Assembly (NCBI GenBank): GCA_028565635.1
Contig: JAOXYB010025069.1
Location: 1 to 32,145, forward strand
Origin: Phoronis ovalis
Lineage: Eukaryota > Phoronida > Phoronidae
Length of the DNA stretch: 32,145 bases
Reading direction: 5' to 3'
How positions within the stretch are numbered: the first letter of the stretch is position 1; every line of letters begins with the position of its first letter. Positions 25,501 to 32,145 of this stretch are shown in pieces. The notes beneath the pieces are model-generated. The model had not been told where the DNA came from. It was given only the letters and a program-made list of their open reading frames with translations, and made no database searches. Position numbers and translations under genes: made by a program.

Positions 25501-28500
25501 TTCTGGTTCAGGAAACTGGTATATTTATCGATGGCATGATTTAGTCAAAATTTTAATATATAATGTGAAAAATAATTTGTTTATATCAGATTTACAATAT
25601 TCTTGTTTAAGTGACACTGTTTATTATGAACAGCAAAAGTTTTCATTCAAAATGTTTTTGTGAAAACTTAATTTTGAAGTTTTAGAAAAAAGTTTAGATA
25701 CATTGCTTAAAGTTTTAAAATAAAGCTGTTTAATGTTAGCTGGACCTAATGCTGTGATTAGGGTATAGATTTTAGTCTCAAATGAATTTGTTTACAAATT
25801 AAAGGAATTGTAAAGATACCAGTCATAATATTGCATACATCACTAAGTTTCAAATGTGCCAAATACAAAAACCAAAAATTGTTTCCGACATCACTTCGGT
25901 TTTGCTTTACTAATTATAATCACTAACTTTTCACATTTTCCATTAGTTTTCACACTTTTACATCAACATTTTTATTGATTCATTTAAGAGGTAAGATTTT
26001 ATTTTTATTTTGAAAGTGTGTACTAACAAGTCAGAAAATGTGAGTGTAGAATGTAGTAATGTTGATTCAATGAGAGCATATCATAGCCGCTTTGTGACAG
26101 CAGTAATTAGTTGAACGATAATTGTAATGTGTACATTACAGTCATGAGCAAAAAAAATAAAATTAATAGCAAAGATAGTAGTCACATAATGAATGACGTT
26201 AACAATATAAAAGTAGAGAGAAAAATCTAATCTAGCTAGTTTGAAATATTTGCTGCACATTTTCTGACTTGCCAGTTCGCTACATGAAAAAAGTATTGTA
26301 GATAGTGCTTTACTCTTAGTTTTTCTTTAGTTTGGCTGTATCCTTTCTTATAGAAGCTTATTTTGAACTTCATACAAATAGAATCCTGGGGAATTTTAAG
26401 AGTAAGGGTGTTCATTTTGCTGTCACTCAGTTCAGTTCTATACATTTACACATTAGTGTAAACTACCTTACTGTTGCTTTAAAAAGTTTCATTAACTGGC
26501 GACATGTTAAAGAAGATGAGAAATAATGGATTTGCAACAAATTGTAATTTTAAGATTTATGTAACTTTAATATGATCCTATGTTGTGCCCCTCTTCTAAG
26601 ATAGTTATTGCTTTGTACAGAACACTTTTCATACACACTTTCAGGGATAAGAAGGCGATATACAAACTTTACAGATTTATTTCGTTCATCATCTGCTGGT
26701 GTGTATTTTAGCATGAAATTGCATGGTATATGATAGTTGTACACAAGTATAACCCATAAAATTATGGCATGGCTTCATGTGTTGTCATGCCTTTGTGATT
26801 ATCCAGTTAATTCTTACAGATCCAAATGATTGGCTATTTTTTAAAAGAAAAGCAGAAGTTTTCGAATCATGTCTTATTATTAGGATTGTCTTTTTATTAG
26901 GATTTATAGATGCATTCAAAAGCTGAAATCTTCACTGTAACAACAGATTTCCCTAGACAGCTTACTAAAGACTAATTTAATATCAGATATTGCTTCAATG
27001 CAGCCCATATATTAATAGGCATATTAATTAGTACTGTATTATAAAAAATAAGCACTGTAGAAAAGTTAACTGTGATACAAAATGATGTTAGTTTTGCATG
27101 TTTATTGCAGTACATGTTTACACATTTTGAAGAGATAATATAGTGAATGTTTAGTTGGCATGAACTGTCTTACTAGGTCTGCAGAAAACTCTGTAAAAAA
27201 TAAATTAGATGTTACCTAAATTTCCCTGTTGTGTTGCCATGGTCATTGTTAATGACTAAAATATTTGAATATTTTATAATTCAGAATGATACAGTTTCCA
27301 AAATCTACTATACATCCATAAATTGAACTGATTTTCAAACAAAGTTGTAAAGATGTTTTTCCCTTTTAGGAGCACTGTGCTGAAACTAATATTATAATGA
27401 ATACGGACTATACATTATTCTGTCTTCTTTCTAGGTCCTACTAATCAACTTACGAACATTGATGGTGGATGGGCATTCTGGTCAGAATGGACTCCCTGTG
27501 ATAAACAATGTAATGGTGGAAAGCAGTGGAGGGAGAGGCAATGTTCTAACCCTGAACCCCAAGGTACTGGCATGGACTGTATAGGACATCCTACCGAAAC
27601 CAAAGAATGTAACCTGCACTCTTGCCAAGGTAACTAATCTCAGCAAAACTACATGCACCTAAAGTTAAGGATTGAATCGCTTTCCCTGTCCAAGTCTGTG
27701 TGGAGTAGCTAAATGATGTGATTCTACAGCATATGAACATATTACAATAACAAAACGGCAGTGACACCTTCCAATTGTAATTAATGATTTTAGATATCAG
27801 AAGCTCATAATTTAAAATATATTTTAGAAATCACATTATGCAATAATATTGGTAAATACACATTGTATGTGTACTTCAGTTACAAGTAATATATTTTCTT
27901 ATTAGGAGTATGGTCTTGCTGGAGTGAATTCAGTGCATGTGAGGATGGACTGAAATGGCGTCGAAGATCTTGTGAAAGTTCTATTCGTGGTCGTTCATTT
28001 ACAATTTCTTGTTCAGGAAAGGACAGAGACGAGCTGCCCTGTGAAATGGAGTCATATGAAGGTAAGATCAACACTAACCAGTATACTTGGTGGAAGCAAT
28101 TTTATTCTGTACGCATTACCTGTGTTGTACTGATATTGGTGTCAGAAATAGTCAAGTGCTAAGATGTTTTTCTAGAAAGTTTTGTTTCTTTTATTCTTTT
28201 GGTAGCACTTGTTTGTTTACAAACATTTTGAAATTGAATGAGTAATCCAGCTTGTTTATTTGACTCGGTTAAACAAGTTGTTCCAAACACAGTGTTGTTT
28301 CAATTGTTCTGTAATTTGAGGACTGTCTTTGTGTATGTAGAACCCATTGGATGGAAAGAATGGACACTGTGGTCTGTGTGCAGCAAAGAAGGATCACAGT
28401 TTCGTAAAAGGCAGTGTGCCCTTACAGAATGTACAGGAAAAAGTCAGGAAACAAGAGCTTGTTTGTACAACGAAGCAGGTATGAACTCTGTCAGAAAGAA

Positions 28501-29607
28501 CTTGATACTTGAAGTTTGAAGGAATTTATTTTTAAATCGGATTAATTTTAAAAAATGCTATCCATGGACTTTCTGAATATCACCAAACTTGTATGATATT
28601 TACATTTACTTTCATAATATTGAAGTAAAAAAATATTCATTTCATCAAAAAGTGATTCAAAACTAAAACTTTAAAATTTTGTACTCAACTATGAAACAAA
28701 AGTGTTAGAAAAGCAGTGTTCAATATTCTGAAAAATGCAAATCTCATTACCAGTTGATATCGGGAGAGGCAAAATAATAGCACTGTAAAATTAAATAGTT
28801 CACATACATGAAGCACATAAATTAAGTATTGCAACGGTGACACCATTACAATTATTTTCATATCTTATTTTCTTTGAGTAACGCATAATTAAAACTTGGT
28901 GCATTTATTTCTGGTCACAGTGTATATGTTGACACACTCACTTTTTGTTACCTACCATACTTAATGTTTTATGTAGAAGATACATGCAGCTAAATTTTAA
29001 ATAGTAAAAAATATATATAACCTTAGTTATGAGAATCAAACTGATGTCGTCCTGCCCTAATCCCGTCATCATTTCAAGTGTATAAAAAATGCGCAATAGT
29101 ACATATATGCAGTAGCTAATAGCTTACCAATTGTGTAATATAAATTGTGTTGAAATAAAGTATTTTTTTTGTTAATATCTATGTATGTTTTCAGAAATTC
29201 ATATCTCTGCAGTAAAAGGAGAAGAGCCTGTATCAAGTGAGTTTAGTATCGGACATATCATTGGTGGCGCTGTCGCAGGATTTGTTCTTGGTGGTGTAAT
29301 AGTTGGAGCTATATTCTTTTACTTGCGTCGTAGAGAACAACGAGCAAAACCTCAACATGAAAATGAGAAAAATCATAAAAATGAAGCCAAACCAAATTTA
29401 TATATGACTACATTAACATCAGTTCCATCAGGAATAAATTTAAATAATCATTATTGTAGTAACAATTCTTTAAATGCCATGAATAACACATTAAATACAA
29501 GTACATTAACGCGACAAATAAGTCGGAAGGATTCCAAAAAAGAGACTGCTAAAGAAATCGCAAAAAGAAATTCTATGAGAACGAATTTATCTTTAAATGA
29601 TTTATAG
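4334..29607 (+). CDS. Sema5: Class 5 semaphorin, transmembrane (20 coding exons, spliced)
   Basis: This is a cell-surface axon-guidance and cell-migration cue; the family signals through plexins and its TSRs bind glycosaminoglycans. The joined coding length is 3294 nt, giving 1097 residues; human Sema5A, from memory, is close to 1070-1080. Order: signal peptide core about 23-36, Sema domain about 50-505, PSI 509-555, TSRs at about 563-616, 617-675, 679-735, 736-797, 807-862, 863-914 and 915-960, membrane helix about 980-1004, tail 1005-1097. Diagnostic segments include TAQYNSKWLNEPHFVSSYE in Sema, MDPYCGW in PSI, and the unusual TSR4 with PWTSW and EQRYKF. All junctions are GT-AG and keep frame. 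The start is the first ATG after an in-frame stop at 4301 and has A at -3. The assignment to class 5 is secure from the seven TSRs. Which vertebrate paralogue it is closest to cannot be told here. Confidence 0.95.
4503..7234. other. Intron 1, first part: no feature recognised
   Basis: AT-rich intronic DNA following the donor gtatgt. No exon-like segment with flanking splice signals, no RNA gene and no mobile-element coding was seen. Confidence 0.55.
7235..7239. repeat. Left target-site duplication AATTC
   Basis: Same five bases as 7591-7595, directly abutting the inverted termini of the foldback element. Confidence 0.6.
7240..7590. mobile_element. Foldback (long inverted-repeat) element, MITE-like
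   Basis: The 351-bp element begins CAGGCCTACC and ends GGTAGGCCTG, and the two halves (about 7240-7413 and 7418-7590) are near-complete inverted repeats meeting at about 7415. It is flanked by AATTC on both sides (7235-7239, 7591-7595), a likely 5-bp target duplication, though AATT is itself palindromic and could be part of the terminal repeat. It is much richer in G+C and CpG than its surroundings. An open frame crossing it is a by-product of the palindrome and encodes nothing recognisable. Each arm carries eight units of an ACTCGAAC-like motif at 19-22 bp spacing. It has no transposase, so if mobile it depends on another element. Confidence 0.85.
7591..7595. repeat. Right target-site duplication AATTC
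   Basis: Same five bases as 7235-7239, directly after the GGTAGGCCTG terminus. Confidence 0.6.
7596..9131. other. Intron 1, second part: no feature recognised
   Basis: AT-rich, with homopolymer A and T runs. No exon, RNA gene or repeat unit that I can support. Confidence 0.5.
9132..9454 (+). repeat. Two-copy tandem duplication, about 163-bp period
   Basis: Copy 1 (9132-9293) and copy 2 (9294 to about 9454) share TCAAAAATTAAATATCT-like starts, a common block aacaaatcataaagcagaaa, a CAGGGAT..CTAACAA block, TTGTTCATAGGCAC, and a TTCACCT..TTTAAC end. They differ by scattered substitutions and small indels, so the duplication is not recent. Confidence 0.75.
9486..9560. repeat. 25-bp-arm inverted repeat beside the tandem duplication
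   Basis: Arm 9486-9510 (taggcacaatttagcagaag plus cactc) pairs with 9536-9560 at 21 of 25 positions, loop 25 nt. A wider partner, TTGTTAGGAACCCTGTG at 9590-9606, is the inverse of CACAGGGATCCCTAACAA in copy 2. This looks like a remnant of a palindromic repeat family. Confidence 0.6.
9607..17247. other. Intron 1, remainder: no gene recognised
   Basis: Long AT-rich intronic stretch with simple A/T runs, an (ATT)5 tract near 14283 and one small stem-loop (14040-14071). Frame continuity between exon 1 (QYE) and exon 2 (DLISSS) matches the Sema5 N-terminus, so no coding exon needs to be hidden here. Confidence 0.55.
14040..14071. repeat. Small intronic stem-loop
   Basis: ACTCAATCCATATA pairs with TATATGATTGAGT across a 5-nt loop with one bulge. 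It is too short for a typical pre-miRNA and may be chance in AT-rich DNA. Confidence 0.35.
17248..17353 (+). CDS. Sema5: Sema5 exon 2: start of Sema domain
   Basis: Acceptor ctttttttcag, donor gttagt. It enters in phase 1 and completes D57, reading DLISSSNVVQYYHRG then FTKFEFDTQRRQLIVGA. The segment 'F.FD...L.VGAR' is the first conserved blade of the Sema beta-propeller. It ends in phase 2. Confidence 0.93.
17530..17829 (+). repeat. Sema5: Source copy of the exon 3 duplication (inverted partner at 31309-31603)
   Basis: This 300-bp block holds 52 bp of intron 2, all of exon 3 and about 139 bp of intron 3. Its inverted partner lies 13.5 kb downstream. Homology stops sharply at AAAAACATGAGG on one side and AACCGGGTA on the other. 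Confidence 0.9.
17582..17690 (+). CDS. Sema5: Sema5 exon 3: Sema domain (exon copied in inverted orientation downstream)
   Basis: It completes R92 and encodes residues 93-128, DHLLRLRMDDLSEKEVTEW then a sequon at N115 (NMT) and IICHAKGQQK. Acceptor gtatttttag, donor gtatgt, end phase 0. A 109-nt copy differing at two positions lies inverted at 31443-31551. Confidence 0.94.
18360..18458 (+). CDS. Sema5: Sema5 exon 4: Sema domain, CHNFIRVL / FTCGT motifs
   Basis: Phase 0 to 0, 33 codons (residues 129-161). It contains ADCHNFIRVLL and FTCGTHAYKPSC, two of the most conserved Sema motifs with their disulphide cysteines. Acceptor ctttgtag, donor gtaagt. The length is a multiple of three, so skipping it would keep frame but remove the two motifs. 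Confidence 0.95.
18784..19000 (+). CDS. Sema5: Sema5 exon 5: Sema domain
   Basis: Residues 162-233, starting IVNLGEIKGNAISGVAKCPY and continuing with NPHHNNTALM, then GRDHAIYR and LRTAQYNSKWLN. These match the Sema signature CPY.P..N.TAL and the class 5 block TAQYNSKWL. Ends in phase 1 before gtaagt. Confidence 0.96.
19537..19625 (+). CDS. Sema5: Sema5 exon 6: Sema domain, YFFFRE motif
   Basis: Residues 234-263: EPHFVSSYEVNDMIYFFFRE then AVEYINCGK. 'F(V)SSY...YFFFRE' is nearly invariant in semaphorins. The acceptor is a long T-rich tract ending tttcag; the donor is gtaaat. Confidence 0.96.
19964..20166 (+). CDS. Sema5: Sema5 exon 7: Sema domain, RVCKND / TTFMKARLNCS block
   Basis: Residues 264-330 plus two bases. 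Contains VFSRVARVCKNDPGG, TTFMKARLNCS and a PFYFNELQSTYL segment, the most diagnostic run of the Sema domain. Donor gtaagt, phase 2. Confidence 0.97.
20330..20465 (+). CDS. Sema5: Sema5 exon 8: Sema domain, SAVCVFNL motif
   Basis: It completes P331 and runs to Q376. Contains GSAVCVFNLAALETSF, then GPLKYQ, the conserved blade near the plexin-facing side in known semaphorin structures. Acceptor attttgtag, donor gtaaaa, phase 0. Confidence 0.96.
20891..21036 (+). CDS. Sema5: Sema5 exon 9: Sema domain, variable segment
   Basis: Residues 377-424 plus two bases. It begins CPSSSSSGTSPRALP and is serine-rich and poorly conserved except for the cysteine and the LMxD-like tail. It is assigned from splice signals (gaattttag, gtacag) and frame continuity between exons 8 and 10 rather than from a strong motif. 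Confidence 0.88.
21260..21455 (+). CDS. Sema5: Sema5 exon 10: Sema domain, IAVDVV / VEEIHLFP
   Basis: Completes R425 and runs to E490. Contains WSHIAVDVVRAKH, GSIKKMIQLP, SCTVEEIHLFP and PIRSMKI, equivalent to the late propeller blades. Acceptor ttctcctag, donor gtaggt. Confidence 0.95.
21823..21899 (+). CDS. Sema5: Sema5 exon 11: end of Sema, first PSI cysteine
   Basis: Residues 491-515 plus two bases: GFLYIGTKSKLMKVPVQRC then NRFTT. 'L(Y/F)IG....V.K(V)P..RC' closes the propeller and C509 opens the PSI domain. Acceptor tttgtag, donor gttagt, phase 2. Confidence 0.94.
22192..22328 (+). CDS. Sema5: Sema5 exon 12: PSI domain
   Basis: Residues 516-561: QSCKNSMDPYCGWNNNQAVC, then a glycine/histidine-rich linker GGDPHHHHWHQ and ESCPVLEYT. 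The DPYCGW core with cysteines 509, 518, 526 and 535 defines a PSI (plexin-semaphorin-integrin) cysteine knot. Phase 1 exit at gtaagt. Confidence 0.96.
22647..22811 (+). CDS. Sema5: Sema5 exon 13: thrombospondin type 1 repeat 1
   Basis: Residues 562-616. WSSWSGWNRC then CFCRTRQC and GGQDC. The insertion between the first cysteine and CFCRTR is shared with vertebrate Sema5 TSR1. An upstream AG at 22629-22630 would put a stop in frame, so the acceptor at 22646 is chosen. Phase 1-1. Confidence 0.94.
23146..23322 (+). CDS. Sema5: Sema5 exon 14: thrombospondin type 1 repeat 2
   Basis: Residues 617-675. LSQWSDWSGCSETCG, RKRQCSSPAPQFGGRDC and CISNPNCP: a canonical six-cysteine TSR, with L621 where the first tryptophan usually stands. 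Acceptor ttgttttgtag, donor gtgagt. Phase 1-1. Confidence 0.95.
23764..23943 (+). CDS. Sema5: Sema5 exon 15: thrombospondin type 1 repeat 3
   Basis: Residues 676-735. WSGWSEWTECTSICGGG, RTRRCDNPSPSQGGRGC and ICNSHMC; a full canonical TSR with three tryptophans and six cysteines. Donor gtactt is weaker than its neighbours. Phase 1-1. Confidence 0.94.
24270..24455 (+). CDS. Sema5: Sema5 exon 16: atypical thrombospondin repeat 4
   Basis: Residues 736-797. SSPWTSWNKLNITNSGYLEQ then RYKFICKAH and RFCAKDGGGC. It lacks the CSxTCG core; the vertebrate Sema5 repeat at the same place has the same PWTPW...NI...EQRF form, so this is a family trait and not decay. Sequon NIT. Donor gtgaga. Phase 1-1. Confidence 0.94.
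24456..24604 (+). other. Sema5: Possible alternative 3' end: read-through of exon 16 into intron 16
   Basis: If the exon 16 donor is not used, the frame stays open for 49 residues (GENGTMSHSMFWGNYC..., ending MPCAQ) to TAA at 24602-24604. An AATAAA at 24600-24605 contains that stop, and T/G-rich DNA follows within about 40 nt. The product would be about 846 residues, ending after TSR4 with no membrane helix. AATAAA is common in AT-rich DNA, so this is only a candidate. Confidence 0.25.
24606..27434. other. Intron 16 remainder: no feature recognised
   Basis: The second-largest intron (about 3 kb in all) separates the two TSR clusters. Phases match across it (1-1) and the seven TSRs are all accounted for, so no coding exon is expected. 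No RNA gene or repeat seen. Confidence 0.55.
27435..27629 (+). CDS. Sema5: Sema5 exon 17: thrombospondin type 1 repeat 5
   Basis: Residues 798-862. A linker GPTNQLTNIDGG precedes WAFWSEWTPCDKQCNGG, RQCSNPEPQGTGMDC and CNLHSC; a canonical six-cysteine TSR. Acceptor tctttctag. It opens the second TSR cluster, after a 3-kb intron. Phase 1-1. Confidence 0.95.
27906..28061 (+). CDS. Sema5: Sema5 exon 18: degenerate thrombospondin repeat 6
   Basis: Residues 863-914. GVWSCWSEFSACEDGLKW then RRRSCESS and ISCSGK. The opening GVWSCW is shared with vertebrate Sema5, but the usual SATCGGG cysteine is missing (CEDGLKW instead) and the third tryptophan is F871. Frame and splice signals (ttcttattag, gtaaga) are intact. 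Phase 1-1. Confidence 0.91.
28341..28478 (+). CDS. Sema5: Sema5 exon 19: thrombospondin repeat 7 (short form)
   Basis: Residues 915-960. WKEWTLWSVCSKEGSQFRKR then QCALTECTGKSQETRAC. The shortened form without CG is also seen in the last TSR of vertebrate Sema5, so it is expected. Acceptor gtgtatgtag, donor gtatga. Phase 1-1. Confidence 0.93.
28479..29194. other. Intron 19: no feature recognised
   Basis: A 716-bp AT-rich intron between the last TSR exon and the membrane exon. An AATAAA near 29154 lies just before the acceptor and is probably incidental. Confidence 0.55.
29195..29607 (+). CDS. Sema5: Sema5 exon 20: transmembrane helix, cytoplasmic tail, stop
   Basis: Residues 961-1097. Acceptor atgttttcag. 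A juxtamembrane stretch is followed by a glycine-rich helix (about 980-1004) starting GHIIGGAVAGFVLGG, then the stop-transfer RRREQR. The tail is rich in Asn, Ser, Thr and Lys, with a basic segment RKDSKKETAKEIAKR and ends NLSLNDL, TAG. No catalytic domain or obvious interaction motif is seen in the tail. Confidence 0.94.
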
Positions 29608-31308
29608 TAGTTGTGGAATATATGCACAGACAGGACTGTGTTGTTTATAATACCAAGAATAAATAATGGAGTAATACAGTACAGGCTGATGAGGAATTGT
29701 TATGTTCTTGGAAAATGGAGTAAATGCTTAACTGAACAGTGTTGTTGCTGTCTATAAAGGCTAATCACATGTTGTTGAACTGAGGATTGTGAAAAAATTG
29801 TGAAAAAGAGGATTGTGCTGTTAAACATTATGAAATATCAGGATGACAACATTCTGGGCTGTCACAATAGAGAAGCTACACATTGCATAAAAAAACTTTG
29901 ATGTAAATATGAGTCAACTAAAAAAAAATGCAAGAAGTAGTTTGCTGATACATAATTATGTAAGAGCATAATTTGTTTAAGAATTAATTTTATCACCACA
30001 ATGCAAGTGTGGTGAGGTGTGTAATGCATGGTTTTATGATTAACAAGTCTTTCATACTAGTCATATGAGTTTTAACCTTGGCAAGATTATTGTTCATCAT
30101 TAAGAAAACATTTTAAATGGAGATGTTTCCATAATGTTAATTTTTTAGGTCGGAATGTGTTCTAAAAAGGAAGTGTATACATAGTGACACCTAGTGAAAG
30201 TATAATCTTATAATTATCAGGTTATGTTTTAAAACAATATGTTATTAATAGTTTCTTTTGTACTATTTTTATCCTGTGATTTCACAAGGTGATATTGAGT
30301 AAATAGTATCCATGCATTTTATGTGAGACTGAATTAATTTGTGAATCAACCTTTTCTGGCCCTTAATTGTGGTAATTACCTATGAAGCAAAGCTAAGCTC
30401 ACTCTGCATGATTTGTTTGCACTCCAGTAAATCAGATATATTATTGTACATTCACATGTAATGTTTATTGTCTGTACAATTTTAGTGGATTGTGGCTGTA
30501 CTTAGATTTGATTTTACGATGTAATGATAAAAAGACTCAAACAACACTGATTGTGATGCAATACCAGTTTCTTTTTTAAATTTTTTTATTTCTACGTCAC
30601 AATCTTCTTACCTTGCTACAAGACAATGTTTTAAATGCAAGATTATACTGTATTCATGAATGTACAATAATCCATTTTGTTATCTAGTGAAAACATTTCC
30701 TAATATCTTGCTTTGCAAACAACTTTAGCCAAGAATTTATGCTCGAATTAATTGTGTTGTAAATATATCGCATACATTCTGCTGTTTTATGCTCATCATG
30801 TAAATGTAGCTCTAAACAAAACTTACTCCGACAGTAAAAGTTTCCATACTTGGTTTCTTAGAATGAAGTTTTATATGTTAAGAGTATGTAATTATTTGGA
30901 ATTGTGCACTATTACAGTAATGCATATCATTATTACTGTTCCACTTGTTTTAGATTGTTAGATTGTTATTGGAAATATGTGTTTCTGTAATCTAGATTGC
31001 AGTGACAAGGGCCTCTTGAACATGTAGATGTCTATCATCTGGTGAAAACTGAAATATTAGTTTTCTGCATAATGCAGCTGGATATCTCTTCCTGCTGATC
31101 TTCCTATTTGAGTCGGTTTGCATCAAGAAGTGAGCCACTCCTGAATATTTACGTTTCCAAATTGTTTCATGAAAATGGTAGATGACCAGTTTCCGAATTT
31201 CATTTTATGATTTTGTTAAATATTAAATTAACCTACAGGCACGTACTATTTGGTACTTGTTTGAATAATTATAAATATTATGTAATAACCACCCTTGTTT
31301 CTTATCTG
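29608..31308 (+). other. Sema5: Sema5 3' UTR and downstream DNA
   Basis: The end of the transcript cannot be fixed from sequence. The nearest canonical signal (29658-29663) would give a very short 3' UTR; a weaker ATTAAA lies at 31222-31227. In between, AT-rich DNA shows no gene. Confidence 0.45.
29658..29663 (+). terminator. Sema5: Candidate poly(A) signal AATAAA
   Basis: It lies 50 nt after the stop codon. It is the only exact AATAAA I found between the stop and the inverted exon copy, but by chance such hexamers are frequent here. Confidence 0.4.
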
Positions 31309-31603
31309 TACCCGGTTACAATACATGGACTAACAGACGGGAATTTTGATTGTAGGGGTATGTAGGGTACGTCGTACTCCAGAACGCATACACATTATGT
31401 AAGAGCTCGCTATAAAAATTAGTACCTTTATTTTTTACATACCTTTTGTTGCCCTTTAGCATGACATATTATTCTTGTCATATTATCAGGAGCCCATTCT
31501 GTTACCTCTTTCTCGCTCAGATCATCCATTCGTAATCTCAGTAAATGATCCCTAAAAATACAAAACAATAATTCCTTTCCGTGTTTTCTGTCCTCATGTT
31601 TTT
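31309..31603 (-). pseudogene. Inverted copy of Sema5 exon 3 with flanking intron sequence
   Basis: The minus strand repeats 17530-17829. The exon copy (31443-31551) has 107 of 109 bases identical, with the acceptor tatttttag and donor gtatgt kept and the frame open; the changes are ACC to ACA (silent) and AAA to AGA (K118 to R). The 52 bp before it differ once. The intron after it differs by about seven substitutions and three small indels. No copies of exons 2 or 4 are found beside it, so it is an isolated exon and probably not an expressed gene by itself. Alternatives are part of a minus-strand paralogue reaching beyond the window, or an assembly artefact joining two haplotypes. Confidence 0.9.
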
Positions 31604-32145
31604 GTTCAGATTACACACTTCATACATGAGATGCATATATATTTATATAATATAATTATTATATGATGGATACCTGAAAAATACATATAAAAAAGGATGT
31701 CCAACTTAGTAATGTTATAGCTGTATTCATATATATTGACCTCTTTTAAATTGTTTGTTTTACGGATCCTCTAGAAACAAGTATAGACTTTGCCTCATCA
31801 ATATTTGTCTCTATTTTTCTTGTTCAGGCATGGCATATAAACTTGTTTATAGATGACCTGGTGATAATAAGTAGAAATTGGACACAGGAATTTATACAGG
31901 CTTCCACTCAGGCATGGGGAAATGTTTTTCATTTTATCGGACATGTTTTACTAAAATGTCCAGCATTATAAACAAGGACAGGACGATTTTGAGAATCATC
32001 CTGTTATGCTGCTTAAATTGACTATTTGGGCGAAAGGAATTGCATATTATGCATATGAAGCATATATGTTTTTAGAAGTACAGTTCCATTGATCAAAATA
32101 ATAAATTAAAGAAATATATAGTTATCTCAAATTTATGTCATTGCT
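31604..32145. other. End of window: no gene confidently recognised
   Basis: AT-rich DNA with an AT-only tract near 31638-31660. A plus-strand frame from 31750 to 31971 includes LFIDDLVIISRNW after an acceptor-like TTCTTGTTCAG, which faintly resembles the F/Y-x-D-D region of retroelement reverse transcriptases. No other retroelement motif is seen, so it is not called as a gene. Confidence 0.3.

Noticed and set aside
31309-31603. Processed (retroposed) pseudogene of Sema5
   Set aside because: The copy carries intron sequence on both sides of the exon, so it came from DNA or unspliced RNA and not from mature mRNA.

Overview
The window is eukaryotic, intron-rich and strongly AT-biased. It is dominated by one plus-strand protein-coding gene whose 20 coding exons run from 4334 to 29607. 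Joined at GT-AG junctions with consistent phase, they give a 1097-residue type I membrane protein: signal peptide, Sema domain, PSI domain, seven thrombospondin type 1 repeats (TSRs), one membrane helix and a cytoplasmic tail of about 93 residues. This is the architecture of class 5 semaphorins (Sema5A/Sema5B/Sema-5c). Divergence from the vertebrate proteins, the AT-rich compact introns and the exon layout suggest an invertebrate animal, possibly a mollusc or other lophotrochozoan; the phylum is an inference.

Layout: 1-4166 is upstream DNA with no recognised gene apart from one weak terminal-exon candidate (1020-1070) and two CRE-like sites. The first coding exon (4167-4502) carries a leader with several upstream AUGs and the signal peptide. 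Intron 1 (4503-17247, 12.7 kb) is the largest and holds a 351-bp foldback element (7240-7590) and a tandem duplication with a nearby hairpin (9132-9606). Exons 2-11 (17248-21899) encode the Sema domain, exons 11-12 the PSI domain, exons 13-19 (22647-28478) one TSR each, and exon 20 (29195-29607) the membrane helix and tail. The 3' flank (29608-32145) holds possible poly(A) signals, a 295-bp inverted copy of exon 3 with its flanking introns (31309-31603), and a very weak reverse-transcriptase-like stretch at the end.

The best candidates for a second look are: (1) the inverted exon 3 copy, about 14 kb from its source, which keeps splice sites and frame on the opposite strand; (2) the near-perfect foldback, in which both arms are built from a motif recurring every 19-22 bp; (3) a possible secreted isoform made by reading into intron 16; and (4) the loss of canonical cysteine and tryptophan positions in the sixth TSR.
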